NCBI RefSeq assembly: GCF_024586455.1
Contig: NC_065920.1
Coordinates: forward strand, 11,184,144-11,248,143
Reading direction: 5' to 3'
Length of the DNA stretch: 64,000 nt
From: Bactrocera neohumeralis
Lineage: Eukaryota; Arthropoda; Insecta; Diptera; Tephritidae
Below are positions 1-12,149 of this stretch, in pieces (the first letter of the stretch is position 1; the number at the start of each line of letters is the position of its first letter). Below the pieces are notes generated by a model. That model did not search any database, had not been told where the DNA came from, and worked only from the letters and a program-made list of their open reading frames with translations. The position numbers and the translations under genes were made by a program.

Positions 1-149
1 ATTTTTGCGCAGGCGCAGAAGATATTCGATTTACAATTATTTTATATTTCTTCATTTTTATTGCACAAGTATTAATTGAATAAAAAATATTTACAAGTAT
101 ATATACGTGCATATCATATCAAAAGATTCGGTTTTATGTGTCTCTTCCC

Positions 150-835
150 AGAAACGGTACAATGCCACCGGAAGCTTTAGCGCCTATGAGCTTTCTATAC
201 AAAATTTCTGGAGCTTGCAGGAGCTTTGGTGTCTGGGATCTTGCGAGAGCTTTAGTGGTCTGTTATCTAGAGCTTTAAGGCCTGTGAGCTTTCTATAAAA
301 GCTTCTTCGGAGCCCTCGCATTCTATAGAAGTTTTTCTGAAATATTGCTGAACCTGTAGTGCCTGCTATCCGAAGCTTTAGAGCCTGCGTGCTGTTTTTA
401 TAAGCTTTCTGCAGACTCCGCTTTCTCTAGAAATTTTCTGGGATCTTTCAAGAGCTTTAGTGTCTGCTATCTGGACCTGTAAGACCTGTGAGCTTTCTAT
501 AAAAGCTTTCCAGAGACCTCACTTTCTATAGATATTTTCTGGGACCTTGCAAGAACTTTAATGCCTGCTATCTGCAGCTTTAGGGTCTGTGAGCTTTCTA
601 TAAGAGTTTTCTGGGATCTTGGGGAGCTTTCGTGCTTGCTATCTAGATCTTTAGGACTTGTGAGCTTTCTATATAAGCCTTTTAAGGAGACCTCGCTTTC
701 TATAAAAGTTTTCTGTGATCTTGCAAGAGTTTTAGTGTTTGCTATCTGGAGCTTTAGGGCCTGTGAGCTTTCTATAAAAGCTTTCTGGACACCTCGCATT
801 CTATAGAAATTTTCTTCTAACTGGAGCTGTACAGC
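150..835. repeat. Minisatellite, degenerate ~100-bp units
   Basis: The motif GAGCTTTCTATA recurs near 188, 288, 488, 590, 661 and 767, so spacing is about 100 bp or a multiple of it, with one shorter unit of about 72 bp. Each unit also carries versions of TTCTGGGATCTTGCAAGAG and GTCTGCTATCTGGAGCTTTA. Units are diverged by substitutions and small indels. Open frames of 60-100 codons exist on both strands here. They follow the repeat unit rather than any recognisable protein, so I do not call them genes. Confidence 0.85.
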
Positions 836-840
836 CTGTG

Positions 841-2340
841 AGCTTCTGGCCTAGCCCAAACTTTCTTTTTGGCTTATATGATATATAGATTGAACCGCCT
901 TGCGAAGACTTGGTCTCAATCACGAAAGTTATAGTTACTAAAAGCATTCGTTTTTCAGTTGAAATAATGAAAAATTTGGCACCTAAAAAGGTGTCAAATA
1001 GCTGCATAAAGTACCCTGAAGCCCTTATTAGCCCTATTAGCCTTATTAGCCAATATGGCACTACTTAAATTTCAAAACAACTAAAAAACAGAAATTAAAC
1101 AAAAAATTAACGCCACAAAGATTTGGCACAACGCACGCTGTAGGGGCACACACGCGCTTCATTGAAACGCTGGCAAAATGAAGAAATGATACCCCTGCAA
1201 TGTGCGGTCGTAGCTGAAGAAAACAATGCACGGCGTCCGTACGACGCAAGACTGCCTCCAGCTGCCGATAACAATCGACGCAACTATAATTTCATGCCAA
1301 AAGCGGCAAATAAGCAAATAAATTGACAGAAATAAACAAACTGCAGGAAGAAGAAGAAGCGATGAACAAAAGACAATTACACACGCTCACGGCTGTTACG
1401 TATATTCAAACAATAAGCACAGTAGGTGTCTATGTATGTGTGAATTTGAGTGAAATAATACCTCATTTCGTATGCCACTTCATTTACACGGCGGAATTGA
1501 AAGAAATGTCGTGTCTTCGATTTTGATTGCTCACTGTTTGCATGCAAATTAATCGAATTGATATTTGGCGAAGCTCAAACCACACACACACGCACATAAA
1601 CACACATTCGGCACATATAAACACACCTTCGGTCGATCACTTGACCATTTGAATGCTGACGCCGTTCAAGTTGACGTCCCGAGCGTCGATAGTTTAACCA
1701 CAAAAGTAAACATAAACGCACATACATGCATACATACTCTCAAAAACACATACACACTCAATAACACATACAGCAAGCAAGCAGGCAGGCAGCTGATCAG
1801 CCACATGGCGTATGAGTAACCAATTTTTTCGTTTTACTTTCCTTTGGGCGAAATTTCAAGGCACGCACGAGCGTCTTTTTGAGTGTCTTTGTATGTTTGT
1901 ATTATGCAATGTTTTTGCTATTATTGCCTTGACGAAATGAAAAACGAAAATATTGCAGGCAGCAAATTTTTCAATTTTTGTGGTAAGTGTTTGAGTGTCT
2001 CTCAAGTGTTCTATGTTGGATACCTCAAGTGGCTACTTGTCGCTGCCGCCGGACGACAACGGCTTTCAACGTTCGATTGGCATTTTGGCCCGCCACTTCC
2101 ATACGAGTGTGCGAAAATACTTTTATTTCTAATATGGAATAATAAGAAAATATGCTGACACAGAACAAATTGGCTATGGACGGCAATATTTTGATATTTA
2201 TTATGACCAAAAGCAATTTTAGCTGGGGGATACATGCGTATAAGTATGTGTGTGTGAGTTTTTGGTATGTGGAGAGAGTAAATTTTTCGTTTGAATGTGT
2301 GTAATAATAATTTTTAGAGTTTTCCATATAAGTTTGAATT
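841..2340. other. Intergenic, no gene seen
   Basis: This is ordinary dipteran non-coding sequence. It contains CA-rich microsatellite stretches around 1580-1770 and a short GCAGGCAGG repeat near 1780. No open frame here resembles a protein family and none is supported by splice signals. Confidence 0.6.
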
Positions 2341-2439
2341 GGACTTTTTTATCTTTTATACAATAGTTATGGTTTCTTCAACAAAATATTATAGATAACC
2401 GCCTTGGCGACCCATTTGAAAGTAATTCTTGTCCTTAAA

Positions 2440-3250
2440 CGAGTGGAAACAAAATTAATTGTGGTCCGATCTGAGCAATTTGTTCGGAGATTATAACGAT
2501 GCCTTGAAAAAAATGCCATGCCAAATTTCGTTAAGATATCTCGTCAAATAGAAAAGTTTTCCATACAAAAACTTGATTTTGATTGATCAGTTTGTAAGGC
2601 AGCTATATGCTAAAGTGGTCCGATCTGAACAATTTGTTTAGAGATTGTACCGTTGTCTTAGATAATTATATATGCCAAATTTCGTGCAGATATTTCCTCA
2701 AACAAAAAAGTTTTCCATATAAGGATTTGATTTTGATCGTTCAGTTTGTATGACAGCTATATGCTTTAGTCCTCCGATCTAAACAATTCGTTTAGGGATT
2801 GTACCAAAGTCCTGAATAATTATATATGCCAAATTTCGTGCAGATATCTTAACAAATAAAAAAGTTTTCGTACAAAAACTTGATTTCGATTAGTCAGTTA
2901 TAACACAGCTATATGCTATAGTGATCCAATCTGAACAATTTGTTCAGAGATTACAACGTTGTCTTTAATAAAAACTCATGCCAAATTTCATGAGGATATC
3001 TTAACAAATAAAAAAGTTTCCCATACAAAGACTTGATTTTGATCGTTCAGTTTGTATGACAGCTATATCTAATAATGGTCTAATATCGATCGATTCCGAC
3101 AAATGAGCAGCCGTTAAGAGAAAAAAGGATGTGTGCAAAATTTCAGATCAATTACTCAAAAACTAAAGGCTAGTTCGCGTATATACAGACAAATAGACAG
3201 CATATATCAGCTTCGGGGACCAGACTTCAACAACCCGAACAACAAACAAA
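2440..3250 (+). repeat. Array of ~154-bp monomers with tail (Helitron/DINE-like family)
   Basis: The motif TGGTCCGATCTGAACAATTT and variants recur near 2463, 2617, 2770 and 2920, followed by a terminal variant near 3073 (CTAATATCGATCG). Spacing is 150-155 bp. Each monomer also has GCCAAATTTCGT..AGATATCT, AAAAAAGTTTTCCATACAA and TCAGTTTGTATGACAGCTAT. The tail has the sequence TTTCAGATCAATTACTCAAA and a short CAGACAAATAGACAG stretch, then decays. The same monomers occur at 13832-14416, 24345-24976, 26144-26245, 29820-29965 and 61335-62025, all in the same orientation. The layout of tandem repeats between a head and a fixed tail resembles Helitron-derived DINE-TR elements known in flies. That link is from memory and by architecture only. 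Confidence 0.8.
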
Positions 3251-4230
3251 ATGAAAATTTTAACTAAATTGTAGTCAGTTTACCCTAATAAAATATACAC
3301 AAATAATTATTCTTATATATTTACGCTATTCGCACAAGTATTATATAATTACAACAACAAAATGCATAGACATTGAATTATGTGGGCAAATAAGCCGCTG
3401 CTGCTGAATTGTTGATTGATTGTGTTACAAAATAGAAAAAATAAATTCAACAAAAAAGATAAATAGCACAAAATCAACAAAATGTAAAGGCGACTTCGAA
3501 ACATCGCACTTAAGTGCTTTAAGCACAGCACTCACCAGCCTTTTATATTAAATTTTTTTTTTCAAACTCACTTAAATTGGTTTATCGGTAGCCTTTTGCA
3601 TTAATTCGCATTAGCGAATGTTAGCTTTTAAGGCACTTAAACACACACACATACATACATACATACATATGTATATTCATTAATAATCCCAAATTTCTGC
3701 TGAACTTGACGTTTCGGCGCTTTAACAGTTCTCTGTTATCTACTAACTTTAGCAGCGCTGCCAAAGTCTATTCATAAAAATTAATCACCATAAAATCTTT
3801 TATCAGTCTTCGTTAGCGTTCTTTTCGCATTTCGATTGCGTCATCACAAGGGCGCAGCGCAAATTATCCAAACAGCAAACACACTCATGTACTTCTGTAT
3901 CTATATACTTCTGTATGTGTGTATGTATACTGTTAATAATAAGAAAACACTTGCGCGATAAGATTTTGTTTATAATTAAAAGGCAACTACTGTTACACAC
4001 CACTCGAAGAATTACCGAAGCGCTCTCTGAACGAATGATGAGCTCATTTTTGGTGGTTCTGGTGGGTAATAGGAAATTTTTAGATACTTTTGCAAAAGAA
4101 CTTAATAGCGCTTAAGTACTTTGTGATTGCTTAAGACTTCTTAATTTATATACAATAAAATAATTTAATGAAATCAAATAGGCTGAAGGTCACTACACAC
4201 ACAAACGCATAAACTATAAAAGTTTTTGAG
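3251..4230. other. Intergenic, no gene seen
   Basis: AT-rich non-coding sequence with an ACACAC/CATACATA microsatellite at about 3640-3672. Nothing here resembles a gene or element I recognise. Confidence 0.6.
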
Positions 4231-6330
4231 CCTTTATTAACCCCATAAATTCAGTTAATTAAATTGCAATGAACTAAAATTAAACTCAATTATTAATGTT
4301 AAGGCAGAGAAGTTTTTATATGAACTACTCCACATACATACATACATATGTACATATATACAAATTGGTTTTTCAACCTTTGTATAAGAACTTAAATAAT
4401 TCTGCGATGGAATTAAATTTTTAGTAAATAACCAGTTTTAATTAAATATTATTTAATTAATTAAAATTAGTTTAATAATTATTTATAATTTAATCACAAG
4501 TTTATTAATTAATTAATAAAATTAATTATGTTTAATAAAAAATAATTACTTGAAAAAATTTTTTTTTTTTAATTTAATTTGATTTTAATAAAATAATTTT
4601 AATTGAATAAAATGTTTAAATTAATTATTTTTTTTATTAAACATAATTTATTTAATTAATTATATGATTATTGAAGTACATTTAATGAATTAAATTACTT
4701 GTTTATTAATTAAAATTATATTAATAATTATTTTTAGTTAAACCAGTAGTTTATTAATTTGTTAAATGAAATTAAGTGATTTAATTAAATAAAATTATTT
4801 TAGTTATTTTTTTAATTAAAATTGTTTTTAATTGATCCACTTTTTTATTAATTAATTAATAAAATTAATTATGTTTGATAAGAAATAATTAATACAAATT
4901 TTAATTAAATAAAATTATTTGATTTAAATTAAGTTACTAAAAATTAAAGTTAAATTTAAATTAATAATTTTAAATTAAATTTTTGTTAATTTTTTATTAA
5001 ATTTTTTTTTAAGAAGTTAATTTTTTTGCAAAAGTGGTTAAAAAAACAAATTTTATAGAATACCACCATAATTATTTTATTTTATTTTTCTACTTAGTTC
5101 TAAACAATTTAATTTTTACTTCGAATCATTTTTTAGTTTTTTTAATAATTTAAAATAAATGATTAAAGTTAAAGCATAGCATTTTATTAATGAAATATTT
5201 ATGCATATTTGTTTTCCACACTTTATATTTGAATTTATAAAATCTGCGTTGAAATTATTTTTTAATTAATTAATTAATTTTAATTAAACACTAATTTTAT
5301 AAATTAACTAATTTTAATTAAATTAGATATTTTTATTAATTATTTTATATTAAATATTTTTTTTTATTAATTAATTAGTTTTAATTAAATAAAGAAATTT
5401 AAATAATTATTTTAAATTAAACAAATTAATTTTTTTTTAAGTTGCTAAAAATAGAATAATAAAGTTTACTCTGATTTAGTTTTTTTAATTCAATAATCTT
5501 TGTAAATGACTAAAGTTAAAGCAAAAAAAAGATTATTATATTGTATGAGCTATTTATGCATATCGGTTTTCCGATTACATTATTTATATTAGAATTTTAA
5601 TAATTCTGCCATGAAATAAATTTTTCTAATTAATTATTTTGAATCAAGTAATTAAAATAATTAAATAAGAAACATTATGTAATTAAAACTAAGTTATAAA
5701 AAAATTGTATTTCATTAAAACAAGCTAATTAACAAGGAATTTAATTAATTAAAAATATATAATTAATTATTTTAATTATTATTATTAATATTACATAGTA
5801 TTTTATCAATCAATTTATTTTAATTCAACAATATTTTATTTGATTAATTATTTTTAACTAAGAAAAATATTTTTTTTTTTATAAAAGCTATTTTTTTATA
5901 AAAGCTCTTAACAAAAATTTAATTCTTAATTTTAAAAAATACTACGCTGATTATTTTAACGGTAAGAGAAAATATGCTTGACCAAAAAAAATGTGTTTTT
6001 ACTTTAATTCTGTTTTTTCTTAATTAAATAACATTTTTGCCCTGAATAAGTTTAATTTTCAAAAAATGGTGTTAATTAATTTCAGAACTAACTCCATTTT
6101 ATTAAATTATAGGCTAATTGTCTTTACATTCCTTTTATATTCAATTTTCGTTTATTTTACGGTTTTGCCTTTCATTTATTTTATTCATACTTTAATTTCA
6201 ATTATAACCTGAACTTGAAAGCAGAAAATTTTCTTAAATTTTTTGATAATTTATTTGGATTCAGTTTAAAATAATTTTAGTATATTTTTAAATTATTTCA
6301 AAATATTTTTTTTATTAAATTAATATTTCA
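4230..6330. repeat. Extremely AT-rich block built on TTAATTAA, with degenerate internal repeats
   Basis: About 2.1 kb is almost entirely A and T, with dense TTAATTAA palindromes. It is not random. A stretch of about 45 bp containing AAAATTAATTATGTTTAATA at about 4508-4553 is repeated at about 4843-4892, and an inverted version lies at about 4620-4662. A longer degenerate unit containing TTTATGCATAT and GGTTTTCC followed by a CTGC-ATG-AAT block recurs near 5195-5285 and 5560-5650, with a partial version near 4364-4420. No coding sequence is present. Confidence 0.8.
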
Positions 6331-7850
6331 CAATTATTGTCACTGCTTCATCGCAAAAAAAATATAAGCTTTGGCTACCTTAGCCTCTCTACGCCTCCCT
6401 CATTCAGCCCAAATATGAATATTAGTATATTTTGCCACATAAACACACATACGAGCGAATGTCTCACTAGATTTCTCATCTATTTGCAGCTTGGCGAATT
6501 TCAACATTTTCATTACAACAACTCCAGCTGTCAACTTCTTCGCGCACAAATGTCACATGGCAGTTTAATTATGCTGCTGCAGCATTTATTAAATTCTCCT
6601 TATTGTTGCTGCTGTTGCTATTGTAGCCGTATTGTTTTAGTGGCTGCTGCCGAGCGAATTCGTAGTTCAGTAACCTTTTCGCTTTGCGCTGTGTGCGATT
6701 TAAAACTTCACAAGTTCACAGCCACATGCGGAGCAGAAGAAGAAGAAGCAGAACAGAACAGCAAAGCGACAAACAAACTGACAGACACACAGACAGATCG
6801 CTGAAGGTAGTTAGCCAGGGCGGTGGTGGAGTGTGGCAGCGGACAGAGAGCGAAATGGCCGAATTGCGTTGGCAAAAACGATGATGACTAGTGTTGCTGC
6901 CGTTGCTTCATTTTTGATAGTTCACATACACACAAACAAGCATGCCACAAATGAAGCCATGGTTACAAGCAGCATACATATGTATGTATGTGTTAATATT
7001 TTGCTGTGATTTGTGAAATTTTCTTTTGAATTTACTGTTATATGCAAATTTGTATTTTACTTTTCACACATGAAGCTATATCTGCATGTATGTGTGTGTG
7101 TGTCTTAGGCACTCCACCAACACAGCGCTTTTTTGCATTTTAATTACATTTCAAACACTCCAAAAATATCAGAGCTCCGCTTGCCCCTCTTCAAATTGTA
7201 CAAATACAGTTAAGCTTCAATGACGTTGGCGGATATGCTTTTTTACTCGTTGTTGTTGTTTTCCTCTTGCGGACTCCATAAACAGTTAAACAAATTATCT
7301 CGTGGCAACCACTCCCAGGAAAATGAATTTCGGTATCCCGTTAGCATTTCTGTGTTTAATGTTTTTGTGCTTCGCTTTTGTGTTTGTTTGCTTCGAAAAT
7401 TTCGTTCGGCATTTTGTTCCGGTTGATTGGTTAGCGGCCGGTCGGTTTGTCGGTCGGTCTCATTGGTTGGGTTTGGCTGATTGTGTTTGTTCTTGCAGTT
7501 GATTTTTGGTTATGGTTTAGTTCTTATTGGCAGGCAACGTCAATGCCGTATTGGCAACCATCATCAGCAATAACTGGTAGAGAAGAAACAGCAGCGCGGC
7601 ACAGTGAGCAAGAACGTATGAACTTACAAATACATATATGCAAATATATATGCTTTCGAATTCAGACTTGAAAAAATATATACATATTTATGTAGTTAGC
7701 TGCTAATTAGAGTTTAAGTTGGTTAGCTGAGCAGATGATTCTCAAATAGAACAAGAACTCTAAAAGCTGGTTTAGTTAAGGACAAGAAGTGAGGTTATAT
7801 TTGGGAAAACAGAAAAAGTTATGTGAATAACCTACACCAAGAAGACCACG
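6331..7850. other. Intergenic, no gene seen
   Basis: Less AT-rich sequence with CTG/TTG trinucleotide tracts (about 6570-6640) and a GAAGAAGAAG tract (about 6735). The open frames here contain simple-sequence residues (poly-Cys, poly-Arg/Glu) typical of translated microsatellites. I see no conserved protein, tRNA or clear promoter. Confidence 0.5.
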
Positions 7851-9460
7851 ACTCTACTATACTGTTAAAACAGAAACCTGTCCTTTCACAATGAAGACGA
7901 AAGCTTCGCAATTTAATAGCCTTTCCTTAAGGGGCAGACCTAATGTACTCTCGAGCTCTGTAAAACATTTCGGAGTTTTCCTAGATCAAAAATTAAGATG
8001 TGTTCTCTACAAATCGAGCGCAGGACTTCTAAAGCCCTTCGAAACTGGAGCTCCTGCCATTACCTCAAAGTGGGGTTTACGACCCCAAATAGTCCATCAG
8101 CTCTATAACAAGTTACATCCAAACCGGAATTCTGCCGAGTTGACAGTCTTTGGCCGTATAAAAAGTCCCGATCTGTTCCGGTTACCTAGACCCGACTATC
8201 GTGGGAACGACATAATACCCCATACTAAAGTGCGGTGCGGTGGTATGGTGGATGTCATTAACGAAAAAGTACCGTATTAAATCCCAGGAACAGTTGCAAC
8301 GAGATTGCTTGCTAGAGATTACGGGCACAGTGAAAACTACCGCAACAAAGGCTCTGGAGGTTATCCTCGACATCCGGTCAATACACATACAAGTGAGATA
8401 TGACGCAATGCTTACGGCCAGTCGGCTCATGATTTTAGGCCATTGAACCTCGATCTTGTTAATGAACTCGAGTTAAGCTGGCATAGCGACTGAGTTAAGA
8501 AGACCCACGAGGAACTAAACAAATCGTTTTCATTCCCCAGTAGAGAAGATTGGACCAATAGTTCTGTGATCGACAGTTCTAACGGCAAAATTCGCTGGTG
8601 GACCAAAAGGTGAAACAGGAAGAGGAGAGGGCTTCTTCTATATTGCACAGAGGACAACTTCAAACTAAACGGCTAAAATTCAACCATTGTGGGCATAACT
8701 GAAGGTGCCAAGTGGGCTTCTGCTCTAAACAGCACATCCATAAATATTCCAGTGAATAGCCATGTTGCGCTTAAGGCTATCAGTAGCACCAATACTAGTC
8801 TCGTTCCTTTAGAATATTCAAGCAAGCAATAAATAGACTTTCAGTAGGTAACTCGGTTAATATCATCTGGGTACCTAGTCATATAGAAATAGAAGAAAAT
8901 GAAAAAACAGACAAGCTGGCCCGCTCGGGAGCAGCTGGAGACGCCAGGCCATTCAGCTTCTTCAGGGATTGTTTGAAGCAAAGATATTTTTGAGTAGTGC
9001 TGATGATGGACAAACAAAAAAACCTTCGATATCTAGGCAAATGGTAGTTCAGTAACATTGTAGGCAGGTAGCAGGGTACAACCTCGTACGATTGAAGGAA
9101 ATAATCAACCTTTCCCCGAGACAAATTCCGTTTCCTTGTCACGCTCTATACAGGGCACTGCAGGCTCACTGCCTCACAGGGCACTTGTGCAACAAGGGCA
9201 TTATCTCTTGCGCAAACTGCCGGTTCTGCGACATGGAACAGGAAACTCCACAACACTTGATTCTGGATAGCCCAGCAATTTCCAGAAGCAGGCTAAAGGT
9301 CCTAGGTTCCAGCTAAGTGGACTAGGATCACATCACCTCAGTCGCGCCCAGCAGGCTCCTGGAATTGTTTAGAATGCTGGACCATGGTGACCATTTGTGA
9401 TATAGGGGAAGACACAAAAGACCGTAGATCGCAGTGCAATACCTTAATCTATCTATCTAT
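7850..9460 (+). mobile_element. Degenerate non-LTR retrotransposon, RT C-terminus plus RNase H (I/R1/LOA type)
   Basis: Frame pieces in order match the end of a LINE ORF2. A reverse transcriptase thumb region with VKHFGVFLDQKL is at about 7950-8000. It is followed by a connection region containing LLEITGTVKTTATKALEVIL (about 8308-8365). A decayed RNase H domain follows (EGAKWASALN at about 8706; SHIEIEENEKTDKLARSG at about 8877-8930). Last is a C-terminal Cys-His motif (CANCRFCDMEQETPQHLILD at about 9208-9270). Many stops and frameshifts make it non-functional. RNase H after RT is characteristic of I, R1 and LOA clades. The 3' end (about 9420-9460) carries a GCAGTGCAATACC segment and a CTAT-rich tail. 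Related tails are seen at 40083 (plus) and 35940 (minus). Confidence 0.75.
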
Positions 9461-9462
9461 CA

Positions 9463-9725
9463 CAGGGCCCTTATCCTTAAAATCCAACTTTCAGAAAATT
9501 GGTAAACTGGAGTTGGCGGAATGCAGAGCATGCGGGGCATGACGAACGCTGGAACATTACCTATGCCCAGTCTTCAGCCGGATGATGTGGGGCTTATTTC
9601 ACGACTACCAATTCTTCAACATAAGAGACATTGGGCAACTGGGGTGGAAAAGAATCACGTTTTTTACCAAATCCACTGAGTTGCTGATTAAATTTGGTTA
9701 TCACTCGAAAGCATAATGTGATACT
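9463..9725 (+). mobile_element. LINE C-terminal fragment (Cys-His motif)
   Basis: A short stretch encodes, with a stop in the middle, an ECRACG then RTLEHYLCPVF motif followed by GLFHDYQFF. This resembles the C-terminal zinc-binding tail that follows RNase H in R1/LOA-type LINE proteins. It lies directly after the tail of the LINE at 7850-9460 and probably belongs to another copy or family. The assignment rests on the Cys/His pattern only. Confidence 0.45.
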
Positions 9726-10109
9726 ACACTTAGACCATGTGTTTCATACTGCGATCTGGCGCTCATGTGCCTCCCTTTTCAAGCAACCAATATTCAACTT
9801 TTTTATAAAGAACGGCATTTTTATCAACGTCTGATTTTTTTCTCGATCGTGGGTCATTGTAGGGACAATATTTTTTTGCAAGAATTTTTTTTTGGGTTTC
9901 ATCAACGAAAAATATTCAAAATTTTCTTCAAAAACACTAGGTGTGCCCCTTAAGTGTGATTTATGCTTTATATTGGTATTAAATTTCATTTCATTTTCAT
10001 TTATGCTTTATATTGGTATTCACTTTCATTCCTTTCTTAGCGTCTCTAGGTGTAAATGAGGGTCTTACTGTTGTTCCAAGGCAATCTACGGTTCTTATTA
10101 TTTTTTCCC
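9726..10109. other. Short unassigned stretch with a local direct repeat
   Basis: ATTTATGCTTTATATTGGTA occurs twice, near 9959 and 10001, about 42 bp apart. The rest is unassigned; no gene is visible. Confidence 0.55.
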
Positions 10110-10265
10110 AATTTATAAGACAGGCAAGCTTGGAGCGCACCTATGAGAGCTGCCCCGCCACGATGTTAAAATCGTGCTTGGTGACTTTAATGCCAGTGTG
10201 GGCAAAGAAGGTATCTTTGGCACAACAGTCGGTAAATTTAGTCTCCATGTAATGAATCTGATATT
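10110..10265 (+). mobile_element. RTE/BovB-type endonuclease fragment
   Basis: Across one frameshift the plus strand encodes LERTYESCP then HDVKIVLGDFNASVGKEG and IFGTTVGKFSLH. The GDFNA motif is part of the apurinic-like endonuclease domain of RTE retrotransposons. The equivalent region (LSDFNAR, then TTVGKFS) is found on the minus strand near 51310-51350. Only about 150 bp survive. Confidence 0.7.
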
Positions 10266-11640
10266 AAGCAAACGAACTTTAAACTTGTTTTTTCGTTTTA
10301 TATTAAAGTGGCTCATATTTGTTCAAGAAGATTTCAAAGTGATAATTCTTTAATGGCAGACTCCTTTGATACCTGAAAGCTTTCCACAAAATCAACTCAC
10401 TTCAATGAGCAGCCGCAAATGATTATACTCTTGAATTTCACGAAACAATGCACTGTGCCATGTATATATGTATGTATGCAAGTAAACAGTGGCTACAACA
10501 GCTAACAATCGATGTTGTGGTGGACTATGGCAAATGGTCGTTTCATACTTTATGGCTTGATTTTTCTATTATTTTCCGCATTCATATCCGTACTTTATTA
10601 TTCTGCTCCATTTGTTTGCGATACAATACATGCATTACCTACATAAATACATGCAAACATGCACACACACAAACACACACAAATACATACGAAGCTATCT
10701 AGCACAAGTGCAAATGCAATGCTTGTAAACTTAATAAGCATAGCAACAAATGAATGAAGAAAAAAGCAACAACAAATATATGTAGTTACATTGAAAGGCA
10801 TCTAAATGCTGAAAAACACCGGTATTTACATGCTTAAGCACAGATGTATGTATGTATGCAGGTACATATATTGATATAAGAAGGCAGTTAGCGCTATGTA
10901 AAATCAGCAAGGCAGCCAGAAGACAAGGCGCACACTAATTGCTGTTTACCGTTTCAATTTTGCTTTTGCTTACTTTTACTCTTCGAAATATGCGCGTGTG
11001 TGTGCGTATGTGTGAGTAATTCCTTCTACGTAGACTCACGCCTATGAAGATATGAAAATATGAAGAGACCAACTGACGAGCGGTGGCGCGGACTTTCGAG
11101 TGGCGAGTGGCGGTCAGCGCGAAATAGCGATGCAATTATGCGATAATAAGGCATTGCTAAGATATATATATATGTATACTTGAGATATATATATACAGTA
11201 TAAAGGCACCTGTGTTTGCATTACAATCGCGACGCTGAGGGTGCCAGTTACTGGCATGGCGGTGGTGTTCAGGCTGTTGTTGGCTTAAGCAGGCGTTCGC
11301 TAAGTAGAACTACAACAACAAATACAAATATACTTGTACCTTATCATGCTGTTTTATCAATTGTTTTCATTTGGCTTTTTCGCTTTTAATACATTTTTAT
11401 CAACTTGCTCGCTTGATTACTTTCAGCATTACTCATAATTACTTGTATAAAATTATGCATATGTTGGCTGATGCGACAAAGATAATTCACTTTTAAATTT
11501 AAAAATATGAAAAATGCAGCTTTCTGCTTAAGAAACATCTTCCGATGATTTCACATTAACTGAGTTCGTCTGAGTTTATGGCAGAACCCACTTTATATTT
11601 ATTTGGACTTATAAAAAGAAATCCATTACTTTACTTATAG
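10266..11640. other. Intergenic, no gene seen
   Basis: Non-coding sequence with ACACACAAACACACAC near 10665 and CATA/TATA-type microsatellites near 10840 and 11163-11195. No recognisable gene or element. Confidence 0.55.
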
Positions 11641-12040
11641 ATGGGTTTAGAACTATGTATCCCTGCGATCGGGAAAGACAAGATTTCGTTCACACGAGAG
11701 ACGGAGCTACGCACCCGATATGGGGTTTTTTATGCGATCAACGTTTGTCAACTCCGCAGAATACTGACAAGATTTCGTTCCCACGAGAGTCGGGTTTACG
11801 TAAAACCGAAAAGGACCCGGATTTTAGGAGAGTCAACTCGGCAGAATTCTGCCGATGCACCGAAAAAACAACAACAACAAGATTTCGTACTAAGAACACT
11901 TCTCAGAGAGTTTTATGGTTGATTGACTCAGGTCTGTTTGATTACACGGTCCGACTGTCGGATCTAAGTAACCGGAACGGCCCGGATTTTTTTTCGGCTA
12001 AGAACTGTCACCCCAACAGCATTTTTTAAATTTTTTTCAG
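11641..12040. repeat. Unassigned GC-richer repeat with ACAAGATTTCGT motifs
   Basis: The motif ACAAGATTTCGTTC followed by CACGAGAG occurs near 11678 and 11768, and a truncated form near 11878. The region is noticeably more GC-rich than its surroundings and carries a CAACAACAACAAG tract. Two overlapping open frames of 93 and 124 codons cross it but match no family I know. It may be part of a non-autonomous mobile element, but I cannot assign one. Confidence 0.4.
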
Positions 12041-12149
12041 GACTGTTTTCTGCAGCTACAACCAAACAACACGAAACCACGAAAGAGAAATAACAATATA
12101 TTTTATAGTTTTACTTCGATAAAAGCGGAAAGACAAGCCAAACGGCGGA

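Noticed and set aside
2440..3250. Regularly spaced repeats considered as a CRISPR array
   Set aside because: Monomers are ~154 bp with no conserved short repeat/unique spacer pattern. The genome is eukaryotic, and the same units occur dispersed at other loci.
4230..6330. AT-rich block considered as a mitochondrial control-region insertion
   Set aside because: No mitochondrial tRNA, rRNA or protein-coding sequence flanks it, and internal repeats differ from typical insect control regions as far as I can tell by eye.
6337..6804. 155-codon plus-strand frame with Cys-rich tract
   Set aside because: The Cys run comes from a TGCTGCTGT repeat, and there is no conserved domain.
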